Source: Triangularia verruculosa (taxonomy: Eukaryota; Ascomycota; Sordariomycetes; Sordariales; Podosporaceae). Taken from it: a DNA stretch of 64,000 bases. The notes beneath the pieces are model-generated. The model was given only the letters and a program-made list of their open reading frames with translations. It was not told where the DNA came from and searched no databases. Location: contig MU863917.1 in assembly GCA_033296885.1 (NCBI GenBank), positions 124,001 through 188,000 of the forward strand, read 5' to 3'. The translations under genes were made by a program, and so were the position numbers. This document shows, piece after piece, positions 10,749 to 23,291 of this stretch (position 1 is its first letter; the number at the start of each line of letters is the position of its first letter).

Positions 10749-11485
10749 ATGGCCGCAGTAGGTTCCCCCTGTTCAATTGATTCCGCCGCCATGATGCAGC
10801 ACTGCTTCCGCCGAGGACCAGCTGCCCCGTGCAGCAACAGCGAACCTAGCACCACTTTGACGTCCCAAAAGAAGAGCTGAGCTAATTTTGTGTTTCTCTT
10901 GCTCTAGCGCAGCGCAGCTCTCAAGGTCGACTGGGCCAAGATCACCACCTCGCTCGGTCTGCGCGGGCAGACCGTTGCCGGCCTCCAGGCCTTCAAGAAG
11001 CGCAACGACGAGGTCCGCCGCAAGGTCCAGCAGCTCTCGGAGCTCCCCACCACCGTCGACTTCGCTCAGTACCGCGCCGTCCTCAAGAACCAGGCCGTCG
11101 TTGACGAGATCGAGAAGCGCTTCAACGCATTCAAGCCCGCCACCTACGACGTCCAGCGCCAGCTCAAGGCCATCGATGTGTTCGAGGCCGAGGCCATCAA
11201 GAACGCCGAGGCGACCAAGCAGAAGGTCGATCTCGAGCTGAAGGACTTGGAGAAGACTCTTACGAACATTGAGAGCGCCAGGCCGTTTGAGGAGCTTACT
11301 GTTGACGAGGTTGCGGCTGCCGAGCCGTCGATTGACGAGAAGACTGCCAAGTTGGTCAGCAAGGGCCGCTGGTCCGTTCCTGGATACAAGGTGCGTTCGA
11401 TCCCTGGAGGCTGGGAATGTGGAGGGGGCAATACTAACTACGTGGGGGTTTGCAGGAGAAATTCGGCGATCTTTCCGTGCTCTAA
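10749..11485 (+). CDS. ATP7: Mitochondrial ATP synthase subunit d
   Basis: This is the subunit d of the peripheral stalk of F1Fo-ATP synthase, in the mitochondrial inner membrane. The first coding exon is only nine nucleotides (10749-10757, MAA). Exon 2 is 10908-11390 and the last exon 11456-11485 codes EKFGDLSVL. The protein is 173 residues, the usual size for the family. Signature stretches are RSAALKVDWAKITTSLGLRG, FKKRNDEVRRKVQQL, and the coiled-coil region up to VSKGRWSVPGYKEKFGDLSVL. Acceptor choice at 10907 is fixed by frame, since two further CAGs just downstream would shift it. A TACTAAC-like branch site is visible in intron 2. Confidence 0.95.
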
Positions 11486-14284
11486 GCATGAGGTTCATGC
11501 TGCCTCGACGACGATCCACCACCGTTCCCTTTTTCATGTGTACTCTAGCATTGTAGATAGTCTAAGACGCGCTTGGGGAAGAGGAGCTGCCGCCGCTACG
11601 ATCATCATCACTGCGGACGGGAGAATTTTATCTTGTTAAATCCACGCTCTTGGGCATGTTTTTCTGCCACGCTTCAAGTACCTATCAGCTATGTCAACGG
11701 TGCCAGGCAAAGTATCTCGGTACCTGTCAAGCCTTGAAGGTGCAGCTCCCGAACTTTCTGCAGACTCAGTGGCATCTTCTGAGCGAGATTCACCTGTGCA
11801 GTGGTGTACCTTGCCGCCTACAATATCTTGTAGGGCTTCTTTAGGAGGTACCAAAGAGGCATATCCGTTTCGAAGTCTGCCCTTCTGATATGCTGACAAC
11901 AGGAGATACCTCTTGTCTTCGGACATCATGGTACCTTACAAGATCACGTTTCGAGGGTGGTCGACAAGTTGAACTCGGGCAGCCTCTGATGAGGTTTAGG
12001 CTCCGAGTTCACCCTCTGGTCACGCCCAATCTAGCCCCTAAGCTTTAGATAATAGCGGCACTAACTCGCTATTCTTTAGGTACGCACAGGTGTCCACTGT
12101 CTCGCTGCGTATATGCCCAGATTCGACCATCGGATAGCAACTCCCCTGTTGCGCTCCATAACATTCCGTTACCCAACATACTCTCTACCGCGGGCCTGTC
12201 TTCAGAGACAGGCGAGCATCCTCAGCTCGATGTGGTGCTCGTAGGTCGAAGGTTTACTGTTGTTTGTCGGGGACTGTCCTGGCTAGAGTTCTCGCGGGCG
12301 AGTGACCTCTCTGTATGGCACGACAAAACCTCTACGATCTCAGTAAGACTAGAGTCCGAAACTTACCTTAGCAAAGATCTTTTTCATAGCCTCAAATTAC
12401 CTTGTAGCCAGTTTGCACGGTCCGCCCAGCATCCCGTCCGTTCTCATCGAATGCCATCCGGTTGTTTTAATTCCCATGCTCTGAGTTTACCAAGCAAAAT
12501 CAATGCGTACGCTGGTGGTGCTGTACCAGGTAGCATGAGATGGATAGGCACAGCATGAGGGCGTCTGGAAAGACTGATGAGTGGCCCCGGACCGATAACT
12601 CGCTGTGTGTATCAAAGCCGGGCCATCGTTTCCTGGGTTGGGGTGGTATAAAATGAACTGGCGAGTGGTCAGTGGGCTAATTGAGTCATAGAAGAGTCAC
12701 ACGGATGCCGTTGGACATGCTTAGCAAGAAATCAGTGACGGGCTGTTGGTGGTTCGAAGAATTGGTAGGGTGGCTGCTACTTTGAAGGGCTATCGCGAGG
12801 GAGGCACATCGTCACTATCACAACCTCCAGGTGCCTAGATCAGACGGATATCGAGATATGCATACAACCGGAAGGGCAGCCCCAAATACACCAGAGTTCG
12901 CGTATCTTCTCCGTTACATGTGGGAGACAGTGCAGATGTTGCTGTTGCCTGCATCAATCCCATCATTCCCGATTCATTAATTAAGATTGTGAAATATTTA
13001 TGTCATCAAAAAAAGAAGAAAAAGAAATGACGAAAATAGGCAAAAGGCTCACCGGGCCACCCTCCGGTGGGAAGGGAAGCCGGCTATGAAAATCCTCAAA
13101 TGAGTGTTTTACTTCGCACTCGAACGGGGGCTGTGCCTTGGCCAGTGGCCAGTCTTCCATGACGAAGCCCACGACTCCCAATACCGCTCGGCCATCTAGT
13201 TGTCCACCTAGATTGGGAGTACACGTTCGGCGAGAAGGCCTCAGTGGATGTGCTATATATACCGTGCTGTTGCACTGTGGGCTGCTCCTCTGCAGCTGTC
13301 AGTGCAGCCAGCCCCAGGCAATTGTGCCGGCTGCACGCCGATCTCCTGTATCCTATGTTGATATCGGGCTACCACTTGGTGACGGCTGTCTGTGATGTCA
13401 TCTTCACCGAAATAGTAACATGCGCGCAGAATGTGACAGCAGTACGGGCTCTAATTGGTCTCGGTATGGTCACTTTCAGCCCCAGCCAGGGCATTCATCG
13501 TTGGGGTTGGCCGTCTACCTAGGTGCCCTGGACTCATCCATGTCATCCAGATTCCACGATGGTCTAACTACAGACTACTCACTGTTTCGATCGCAAATAG
13601 CATATCCTATATCCGGTACATGCTACAATTGAAGAATGTGTACATTGATGTTGGTTTTCCCTAACGGTTGACCATGTTTGCAAGTGCTTGAATCGACCGA
13701 AGGGAGTTACACACTCAAGAATTCAAAATAGTATCTCCATTACAGATATCATAGGTATGAATACCTAGAAAGATCACCATGCATCTAGTGGAGGTGCGTC
13801 CTCCTTGTTAAGTCTCGGCCGCTGGTCAATTCTCACAGCTCGCGACAAATTTGTATTATCATGATTTCTCAGTTATCTTCCTATCACCTCAATGCCTTCC
13901 ACCACTTAAATATCAGTACCAGACGACCTCTAAGACCTCATATTGTTTGTACAGTGCGTTGCTAGGCAGCGGCCTCCTCTGTGTTTACATCGCCTGGCGC
14001 CACTCAGGGGAACCCTAACCCTTGCTATCCTCCTCCACAGCATTAGCTTGCTTAGTCATAGGAGCCCCACCAAAGGTTCAAGCTGGCCCGCAACAGTGAC
14101 GGAGGAGCTTCCGAGCTTCAATTCTTCAAGGACCGATTGCTTGCAACACCTCTTCAACTACCGGTACACATTACGTCTCTAACGAGCCTTTAGTTCTGGA
14201 ATTGGACGGCATCATATATCCGACGCCACTAAACCCGTAACCTCCCTAGCAACCCTCCTCAGATACACCCGCGAACCCCGCAAG
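11486..14284. other. 2.8 kb gene-free stretch before COX16
   Basis: No convincing gene is seen on either strand, and frames are under 110 codons without motifs. The base composition is close to that of the surroundings, with no sign of heavy C-to-T (RIP) decay and no terminal repeats. The last 300 bases hold the COX16 promoter with a telomere-like box at 14011-14021. Confidence 0.55.
14011..14021 (+). promoter_or_regulatory. Telo-box AACCCTAACCC upstream of COX16
   Basis: The sequence AACCCTAACCC lies 264 nt before the COX16 ATG. It matches the ARCCCTAA site bound by Tbf1-type factors in ascomycetes. A second copy in the other orientation lies upstream of eL24. The role is inferred. Confidence 0.4.
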
Positions 14285-14693
14285 ATGTCTTTCGGCAACA
14301 AAAAGTTCCGCGGCTCAGCCGAAGCAAGCGCCTTCGGCACCCGCTACCGCGCCATGATGGCCAAGCGCCCATTCCTCCTCTTTGGCCTGCCCTTCCTCGC
14401 CGTCATCATCGGCGGCTCCTTCGTCCTCACTCCTGCGACAGCGATCCGGTTCGAGCGCCACGACCGCAAAGTCAGGACCATGTCGCGCGACGAGGAGCTC
14501 GGCATCGGCCAGCAGAGGAGGAAGGTTGACATGAGGGAGGAGTACTACGTGAGTTATCACCCAATGAGACAGTATATACAGGACTATGGAGGCTGACGCG
14601 GTAGGACAGAGATTGGCGGCCAAGGACCTTGACGACTGGGAGCAGCAGCGCGTCAAAAGGCTCAAGGGGGAGAGCGATGGTATCTTGGACTAG
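14285..14693 (+). CDS. COX16: Cytochrome c oxidase assembly protein COX16
   Basis: This is a small inner-membrane protein needed for assembly of cytochrome c oxidase. Exons are 14285-14548 and 14610-14693, giving 115 residues. The N-terminus is basic, then one membrane segment follows at about 31-53 (LLFGLPFLAVIIGGSFVL). The family signature TPATAIRFERHDRKVR comes next, then KVDMREEYY joined by splicing to RLAAKDLDDWEQQRVKRLKG. The intron (GTGAGT ... GGACAG, 61 nt) is in phase 0. Reading through it gives an early stop and loses the conserved C-terminus. Size and order match the family. Confidence 0.95.
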
Positions 14694-16255
14694 GCAAATG
14701 ATCATAGCCCAAAAGGGAGTGCGAGACAGCAGGAGAACTGGGAAGACAGAGATCAGCTTCGAAAATCCCACCCATCGTCCATCTTTACGGATCCTTCAGG
14801 GCGGTGAGTTGTTGTTGTCTTCAACAGCTGACCAATCGGTCAGACGGGTTCGCGGTGACTGATCCGATGGATTGGGACCTGTGCAACATTGAAAGGGGAG
14901 GCGCATTTTGACTGATGAACTATTGACATATTACACCGAAGGCTCCGACAGTTGTTTGCCCTCCCTTGCTTTTACGACTGATCGGGGAGTTGTCAGTCTT
15001 TGGTAATCCCAGTCCGTCACAAAGCAGTACGGCCGAGACGTCGGGACTGACTTCCGGCCAAGTGGTGGTCTCGGGACCTTTTGATGGGCAACGCTCGGGT
15101 TTTGTCTCCGCCTCCCTGGCTTCAAGTCAACACATCTCGGAGGAGGAGCCTCCCGAGAGTCAAACCAGTTTGCCGGAGAGATCACAAATCAATTTGGGAG
15201 TCAAACACGGGGAATTTTCATGTGGGCCGGTTGTTGCACAAAAGCCACAGTGACAGGGGGTCTTGATGAAATCGGGGATATAATCCGGAGCTGGGTCTCA
15301 ACTTGACAACTGATATAACTTATATCAGAATCGAAACAAACAAAGACAGGTTGGTCACAGCCGGGTTGTCTAAGTCTTGACTTGTCTTGTCTGGGGTCGG
15401 TACTGCCTATCCGAGTTTGCCGGCGACAAGAGACAACAATGGTTTTTGGAATCGGGCTTTTGATCATTTTTACCAACTTTGTGTTTCCCAGGCAGTGGAC
15501 GATGATGGGCGTGGTGGATCCGATTGGATCCGAATCATTCGGAAGACGACGGGTGCCTTGCCGGGAAGCGATGGATTTGATGACGGTGTCTCGTGGCTGT
15601 TGATTTATATTATGACAGCTTCGCATCCTGACGGGGCTGTTCGGTTCTTGTGAGGCTGCAGAAGGAATGAGGAGGAATGGCTGGGTTTTTGACAACGCAG
15701 ACGTACATTACCGCCAGCCTTGCGGCCCAGGAAAAAAAAGCGACCTAGTAGCAACAACAAAAGCACCACATGGCCAAAAATATCATGTTCCTTTTTCGTC
15801 AGTCAGTAGGAATTGAGATTTTGGCGCCGGTCTGACAACAACAACAACAAACGCGCAGTAGTGTAGTATTTGATGTTTGCATGGTGCATATGTCATGACC
15901 CCTCGCCGCCCCTCTCCATCTGCAAGTAGGTTGAACGCACAACATTCCTGCATGACGTAGGGGGATTTCTTGCTAGCAATTCCCCTCGCCTCGGGCACAA
16001 GCCGCGGCCTACATATGGATCCGCGCGGATGATCGGCCCCTTCCCCCCCTCCCCCATTGTTTCAGGAATATGTTAATCACCATTGTTACTATGGGATGCG
16101 TCATTGTACCTAGGTAGAAGTTTCTTGATAGACGGGTTTTGGTACATGGTGGCGGAAAGAGGTTAACAGTCCGAGGGTGTAATGGATTGCGATATACGGC
16201 CGTTATGACTTTGCCATGTTGGTTTAGGTATCTCGGAACACGAATAAGGGGAGGC

Positions 16256-16268
16256 GGGGGGGGGGGGG
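16256..16268 (+). repeat. Homopolymer run of 13 G
   Basis: Thirteen consecutive G residues are followed closely by a run of T. It lies in gene-free DNA. Confidence 0.9.
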
Positions 16269-19200
16269 TTACTTTTTTTCTTTCAGCTAACTAAAGCGGC
16301 AGGGTGACAAAGGGGAGGAGTGGGGGTGGGAGGAACCTGTATCTACATCTTTGGGGGATCTAGATTGCAACCGCCAATCTTAGCTCATACATTTACACGG
16401 ACTCTCCGGCGTTGACAAGGCTGGGAGATGCTGGAGCAAGTCTGTGCTTATCTTGACAAGCTGGAGATAAGAAAGTCTGTGCTACCTAGCTGACCTTAGG
16501 TCTAGAACTGGAAGAAATGTCTGTGTGGTTGAAATGTATCTCTACCTGCGCACTGGGACAACTCTGGACCTCGTCCGGTCTTTTTTTTGGCGGAGAAAAG
16601 AGGGGAAAAGAGGGTGCCCGGCTGTCTGTGTGTTTTCTGTCTGTGGGTTTGCACATGCCTTGACATCGGCGGCGGCAAGGCCAGCGCGGGGACTCAAGCT
16701 CCCGGGTAGACTAAGGTAGTCTAGATCGAGGGCGGCGGGCACCCTTCAGATGTTGCACTGACAGTTTGAAGGCTCGAGGTTAGAGGAGAGCTAAACAAAA
16801 AATACAATGCAGAGTCGCGACACTGGTTCGAAAGTGTAAATGTAGATATTTGTCACTTGATGGGTGGAGAAACATGGTGCGACCAGTTGTGTAAGACGAG
16901 GCTTTTGGCAGGCGGTTGGAGATATGCAGCAGGATGGTGCTGGACGAGATATATTGGATACTACAAGTCAGAATGACAGCTTTTCATGCGGTAAAAACTC
17001 CTTGTTGACTATTCTAAAAGCCATTGGTTACCTAGCTTTAGAGGCCTATGAACTGTCATTGAAGGGCTCTTGATCATGATTATGCAACACACAGATTTAC
17101 CATCTTTGAAAGCCCATTGACTAATTCACGGCACTACTTAGCTTCTCGACAGTTCCGGTTTCCTTTATCCAAAGTGTGGTTGGTAGCAGGCTGGAGAGCC
17201 TCATCATTATTGCAGGCCTGATCCCTGACTATGGCATTGATCCTTTAAGCGATGAGTCTTTGCACCCAGTGCGGTGGCTGTCTTTGACGTACCCGACAAG
17301 GTAAAAAGTCCAGATGGTTGCCGAATAACTTGGACGTTCCCCATCTTACAAAGCTCGGTTCCTTGATCAAAGCCTAGATGCGAGTGTGGAGAGAGGGAAA
17401 CAAGATTCCCGAGAAAGTTCTGAAACGTTTTTTGACGTACTTTGTGCCACCCACCCATCATTCATATCTCTGAATCATCGAGCCTATTGGGTCAAGATCA
17501 CAAGGAGCCCGAAACTGCCGATCTTAAGTGAGGGGAGAAAGGCTGATGACGGGATGGTTTCTCGATTTTCGGGGCGACTGTGCAAAAAAGTGCCGCCGCC
17601 ACAAACTCCAGGTTGGTCCATCCATGTTGGGATCTGGACCAACATATACGGCCGGATATGGGCTATACGGCTGGGCGGTACCGTCAATACTTTGATGCTG
17701 GATGAGCTTCTACGGGCAATGGCTTGCCGCTGCTGAAAATCGGCTGCTGACTCGGTGCGCTGAGGGAAAGGCTGATGATATGATGGTGGGGTACGTGTCT
17801 CTCTTCTTCAGAAATAGACGGAACTTTTCTCACTGTTCGGTATGCCGCCCGTTCCGTCGTCTTGCCTAGATTCCCGAACGGTGAATCCCGCAAGAGTTGA
17901 CCCCTGCTGTTATCTCCCCAATGTCTCGATTATCACCTGCAAGGGATGGATGATGATGGGGAAGATCATGATGGATAATCTGGCTGATGATCAAAAAGAA
18001 GCAAGGAGGGTACTTGCTGCCAAGATGCAGGTGAGCGGCTGCGGTTCGCACAGATAATTTGCTAGTGATCAGCGGATCAACCACACTGTTGGAACAGCAG
18101 GATTTCAGCCACAGGGCCCGGCGCTGCTTGGCGTTTTATCACCGCGTTGAGGGCTGCTCAAGACGGACGGGCAACTGAGCGGTTTTCCCCAATGCGGTAT
18201 TCTGTGAAGGTGGTCGAAGGAAGGCTCTCCAATCATGGATGTGAATGACACTGCCGAAGAAGGGGGGGCGACCTGAACCTGAGTCCCGTAAGCAGAAGCA
18301 TTTCAAGGCAAGGTACGAGAGTGTCTTTTGGCTTGCCACGAGTCTCGCCAGGGACAGTTGCCCCATTTGGCCAATGGCCGTTCTTGTCGTCCTGTCGTGA
18401 TGGAACAATGATGGCATTGAAACTACGCCAGTATTGGAGTACACGGATCGAAACGAAGGAAGATTTGATGGGACCTCGATCTGTTATTCTTTCAAGGTGG
18501 AAGCCGAGTGGAGGAAGCAAAGATGTTCTTCACCCTGGGCTGACTGGGGAGGAAGAGGTGACTTCGGTGGGATCTCTAATGTGGCTGGAAATCTTGAAAG
18601 TCTTGCGCCCTGCGATCTGCTTGATTGCGCTCTCATCTTTGCCATTGCCATCGCCATATAGCTCCCTCCCGGGCCAATTTGCGAGACCTTTCCGGTCGAT
18701 CGATTACTATCATTCTGACTGCGTGCTCTGAAGAAAGGCCGAGGAGGTTGCTGGCCATGGCCAGCGAACCAAGACACATGCGCGCGCTAACGTGAAAGAG
18801 GCAACAAATTGTCGTGTCACGAAAAATTGTCATCTTTGGCAAATTCTGGAGCGATGGGTAATCGGTACATAGGTATGTACGGATACACTAGGGACGTGCA
18901 CGGGTGTTGATACCACCCATGTCGCAAGTTGCCCAGCGTTGCCGAGCTCTGGGGGGCGGGGCAGATCCATCATGATGTCTGTCTGATCAGTGATGACGTA
19001 CCCTAGTACCGATCCAGAGGTCGCTGATTTGATGAAGTCCATTAGGGTGAATCGTAGCGAGTTGAGACCGCGGAGAACTCGCTGTAATTCCGGGTAAGAG
19101 AAGTGTTCGGAAGGAGTAGTGACCCATCATGTTCTCGTCGGCCGGTAGGGCATTTGTGCGTATGAAATTCGTATTATGTTCTGCAGCTGAAGCTTGCGCG

Positions 19201-19453
19201 GAGCGAAGTGGCTTGGATCTGGCCAGTGCTGAAAGAGTGCAGCTCTGATGGAATGTAGCCCCACTCTTTTCGATGCATGGTGGTGTGCAGGCGGAGCGCC
19301 GTGTCCGGGTTACGGAATTGGCCTAGACCACATATCACGCCCCGCTACGCAGTACGTACCCTTTCTGAGCTGGGTCTTGCATCAGCTGCAGGTACCGCAC
19401 CTTGTCATGACCGATCGCCAGCCTGCCATGGGGGAGAAAAAGTCCACCATGCT

Positions 19454-19460
19454 TATATAT
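19454..19460 (+). promoter_or_regulatory. TATA-like box before the 19737 gene
   Basis: TATATAT is followed by a C-rich leader with few G residues, which suits a fungal core promoter and 5' leader. Several upstream ATGs lie in the leader (for example 19635 in frame, 19642 out of frame). Confidence 0.4.
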
Positions 19461-19736
19461 CCCCGGTCCTCCCGCCCTCCCATACCGAACGAGAGCTCTC
19501 GGTCTTCAGCAAAACCTCACCAACCACCAACCACAGACACTTCTCATGTCCGGGCCAGGTCCAAGAGCCAACCTGGGCTAGCCACCTCTACAAATTCCTG
19601 AACGTATATCTACCTCAACCACCCACCGCCGGTTATGTTCTGTGGCCTTCCTCATCATCATCACAACAGTCACCGAGTTCTCCGCAGTTTCCGGAGCCAT
19701 AATCGTCTTAGAAGCGAAGCTGCTTCACGCTCAACC

Positions 19737-20378
19737 ATGCCTTTCCGTCACCACCACGGTCAACCGAGCAGTGCCAGCTCGCTGTCCAGATCCTCCATGG
19801 AATCTTCAGTATCTTCAGTATCACGACCTTCGACGAGCGGAGGGAAATCAGAACTTTCTGTCGACTGGGACCCGCTTCGTCTTCATCCACCACTTGCCTG
19901 TGCCCCGGTTCCACATCTTCCCGAGGAGACCTCCAGCAGACAATATCAACCCCACGAGCTAAGGCAGGCTCGATCGATGCACAATCTCCGAACCCAACAA
20001 CACCTCGACCACAAATCCCGACACAACCAGCAAGCCTCAACAGCAACTGTCATCTACGGAGGCTTTGACTTTGGATTCGACACCAGCACGAACCACCAGA
20101 CTTCAGCCAGACGGCCACCTTCCCCAACACCAAGCACTGCTTCCGATGCCTCATCACTGGACGGGATTCGGGACGCCGACGAGTGGGGCGACAACTTCGT
20201 CGTTACGCCCCTCCCGGCCCCGCGCCGCCGCCCCCACCCGCAACTCACCGTCGGACAACCGGTCGCTCTGGCTGAGGCCGAGAATTTCATTAGGAGGGGC
20301 GGTTGGAAGAGACGCGGCATTGTCTTTGCGAGCGACACACCTGCTCTAGCTCCCGAAGAAGAGACTTGGGAGATTTAA
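19737..20378 (+). CDS. Ser/His-rich protein of unknown function
   Basis: I do not recognise this 213-residue protein. I chose the ATG at 19737 (context CAACCATGC, MPFRHHHG). An in-frame ATG at 19635 would add 34 residues of poor quality. The N-terminal part is Ser-rich (SSASSLSRSSMESSVSSVSR). Three patches look constrained: SVDWDPLRLHPP, ATVIYGGFDFGFD, and the C-terminal AEAENFIRRGGWKRRGIVFA. No signal peptide or membrane segment is seen. Consistent codon use and segments that look structured support a real gene. It stands alone between two gene-free stretches of 5.0 and 2.9 kb and has a TATA-like box, which suggests regulated expression. Confidence 0.6.
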   Translation: MPFRHHHGQPSSASSLSRSSMESSVSSVSRPSTSGGKSELSVDWDPLRLHPPLACAPVPHLPEETSSRQYQPHELRQARSMHNLRTQQHLDHKSRHNQQASTATVIYGGFDFGFDTSTNHQTSARRPPSPTPSTASDASSLDGIRDADEWGDNFVVTPLPAPRRRPHPQLTVGQPVALAEAENFIRRGGWKRRGIVFASDTPALAPEEETWEI

Positions 20379-22429
20379 GGTCTCTCGGTCTCGATGTACC
20401 ACCACCGACTATACTATTTTTTTCTTTTTCTTGTACATTTTTTATTTCCTACTTTTCTGCATTGTAGCTGGTGTTGGGTTTTTTTCAGGGCTTTTTGGGT
20501 CAAGGAAACGGGTCACCACCAGTCGGTCAGGACATCGACTGGACCCTATCGAAAGATCGGTCATGTCATTTGTGCATTTGGATGGAGTTTCACACATCAC
20601 AAGATACCACTTTTCTTTGTTACGATATTCTGGGATAGGGGAACTGCAACGGTCTGCGGGCAATGAGCGCCCAATTGGGAAATTCCGAGCTTACACAGGT
20701 ATAAGCAAGGCGAAGGACGGTCGGGCAGTGGTCAGACAGTCAGAAAATACACACTTTTTTCACCTGGTGCTTCTGCTTCATCCTCAATTGATCTTGGTGT
20801 GAAATCAGTCGCTACAGAATAAGCTTTCGGTTTTAACCCCATGCAGATATGGGGAAATCGCACTAAGCTTCATCTTCGACTGATGTTGTGCTTGCAGCAA
20901 AGCTGTTTTGTTTCAAGGAGCTGTACACTCGGATAAGAGAACATTCGAGCCTACGAACGGACAAGTCTGTGCAAGTCGAGGACAGGCCCAGAATGGCAGT
21001 GCCGAGCCACATGGGCAAAGCACGGGAATAGGGATGGCAAACACCAACTGCCTTGCTCACAGCACTCACAGAGAGACAGGTCGGAGATTGCCGCAGTCAC
21101 ATAGTCATGGTGACAAAAAAGAAGTCATGAGGCCAGAAAAGGCTGAGGTGTGCGTCGTACCTGAACACATTTGAACCGTCCCTTGCTTCTTCTTGGTTGT
21201 GTACCTGGTGTACCTGGCTGGCACCCCTGTCAATGGGTGCTGCACGCACTACCGAAGCCACGCACACCTGAGTGACCTTTTTTTTCAGGGCACGACAGAC
21301 AGACAGAGACGGGCACACATGCATCTTGAACCCGTGACACTCAAACACCATCGTATATCTTTTATGTGTATAAGCCGAGCCACACCGAGCCCATCGCCGA
21401 GCCGAACTTATAAGCCGAAAAGGCATACATGGCAGCAAATCAACAATAGTATCTCCGTCCCCGGCTCCGGTTCTCGCAGCCTTCTTAGTCGCACCGAGGT
21501 GTTAGGTGGTGTCTCACAAGGCTTACAAGGCGACGACAACTTCTCAGTATCCCTTGATTAAAAAGCCCTCATCAATCTAAGTCGCAATCATCCACAAAGC
21601 ATCACCCTGTCATAGTGTCTGTCGCGTGGCCAGTTTCTCGTCAGTCAAGAAAAAGGCGGAAATTACATTACACCTTGAGTGCCCAGGTGATTCAACGGTG
21701 ATAACGTAAAACCTTGATTTCCTCTTGCTTCCATGGTGGTTTATTTCTCATCCGTGTCTTGGCACCTCTCAAATTCACACACATTCACACCTCCTTCACC
21801 AAGTTCTTGGCAGGGCAGGGCAGAGTGAATAATCAATGATGACACATTCTCAACCCGCCCATGCACGAAATCCTCCAAGTTATCGCACCTCGCCCGGCGC
21901 TCGGCGCTGCTCTAGAATAAAAGATGACATCTTACGAATAGCAAATCATCGTAGCATCACCGTCTCTTCAATGACACCCACTAAAACCTCCACTTATACA
22001 AACCAACGAATATACACTAGGTATACCCATTCCCATCCTCGAAAAATACTCCCATACCGTAGGTATACTAGAAGTTTTTAAAGCCCTATAAAATTACAGC
22101 GTCACAACCTCCCAAGCTCAACCACCGAAAAAAAACTTCCCTCACCCGTCATCGCCCCAGCACCCTGCCTACCAAATCATGATTATCATCACATCCCCCC
22201 CACCTTCTCACCTCTGCCTAGACTTATTAGCATCATCGTCCGGCAAACTCGGGTACCACCGAGCAGCGAGAGTAGCGTCTGTAACGGTCAATATGCTCCG
22301 GCAATCAATCAATTCACTCAAGAGGGCAACGAAACAAAAAAAAAAAAATGCCCAGCAATTTTTCAAGACTTTTTGCTCGCGCCAATGAACTCGATAATGT
22401 AACCCGACACACACACACACCTTTTCACT

Positions 22430-22570
22430 CACCCTCCAACTTCCAAGCCTCTCCCCTTCTTACTTCCAACTTTTTTTTTTTCCTTTTCTCTCTTCCTCCC
22501 ATTCCCGTTCCATCCAGACATCCATTTCCATCTCTCTTTCTCTATTCCTTTTTTTTTTTTTTTCTTTTTA
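22430..22570 (+). repeat. Polypyrimidine tract
   Basis: About 140 nt are almost entirely C and T on the plus strand, including two long T runs. Such tracts can form triplex DNA. Here it lies in a convergent intergenic region. Confidence 0.8.
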
Positions 22571-23092
22571 CTTACCCCTGACTTACACCTACATGGCCCC
22601 CGATCCCCCATCCCGCCCCCACATCTTATCCTTATCGGGCATTCCACATATGTACTATAGACTAGAAATGTGTGAATACCTACTCTCTCACCGACCACAC
22701 TACTACATACATGGCCGCTGAAAAGATGACTTGCATATTGGGCTGCAACACTAGCAAATGCAGAGTACGGTGGGCTGAGTGAAATATCGACTGCAACTTC
22801 ACGGCTCAACTCTCACGGCCCCACGGCTCACGCGGCAGTTCTCGAACAGCAACACGAAGCCTCCTCTTTGGGCTGACTGATGAGAACGGGTCAAATGATC
22901 CATTGATATCTACGGATGTCACTCCGTGTTAGATGACATATAACCCCCATCAAACTGCCTCAAAGCTAAGCCTGTTCCTGTCAAAAAACATAGCAAACCT
23001 GTTCGACCAAAAGAATCCATCACATCTCCTTCCATTATGGAGCATATTTTCCTCTTCCTCCCCTCTAGTTTCCCCATCTCCCGCAGGTACCG

Positions 23093-23112
23093 CACACACA
23101 CACACACACACA
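23093..23112 (+). repeat. (CA)10 microsatellite
   Basis: Ten perfect CA units lie about 180 nt beyond the stop codon of the beta-galactosidase gene, which is on the minus strand. Confidence 0.95.
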
Positions 23113-23291
23113 CCACCTGTCCCTTTCCCATGCCAGAAAGTGGCGTTTGTTAGCCCCTCTCTGAGAAGAGCACGATAGCATCGGTATCTGAGCCCCATCA
23201 TCCGATCTCCTGCAGGAACAGCCCTTCCAAAAAAGCAAACACAAGTGATGATCCGCCGCCCTATCGGTCATCACGATACTTCTTCCCCTTC

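Larger units (their letters stand above)
14694..19736. other. 5 kb gene-free stretch, probable long upstream region
   Basis: This is the longest stretch without a recognisable gene. Open frames reach 164 codons but lack motifs and occur equally on both strands. It includes a 13-nt G run (16256-16268) and a TATATAT box at 19454-19460, about 280 nt before the next ATG, followed by a C/A-rich leader. It may be the regulatory region of the 19737 gene or may hold noncoding transcripts, and the sequence alone does not decide. Confidence 0.5.
20379..23291. other. 2.9 kb intergenic region with simple repeats
   Basis: No gene was recognised. The distal half is rich in simple sequence: 13 A at 22336-22348, a long pyrimidine tract at about 22430-22570, and (CA)10 at 23093-23112. 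It forms the 3' flanks of two convergent genes (19737 gene and beta-galactosidase). Confidence 0.6.

Noticed and set aside
10773..11537. 254-codon open frame on the minus strand
   Set aside because: It is antisense to ATP7 and across its introns. The Leu/Val-rich translation is a shadow of GC-ending codons.
14011..14021. AACCCTAACCC as a chromosome end or telomere remnant
   Set aside because: It has fewer than two units, and ordinary genes continue on both sides. A promoter site is the simpler reading.
11486..14284. Possible RIP-degraded transposon in the gene-poor stretch
   Set aside because: The base composition is near that of the neighbours and no terminal repeats or transposase-like frames were seen.
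23093..23112. CA repeat as a functional element of the beta-galactosidase gene
   Set aside because: It lies beyond the stop codon in simple-sequence DNA, so it is recorded only as a microsatellite.
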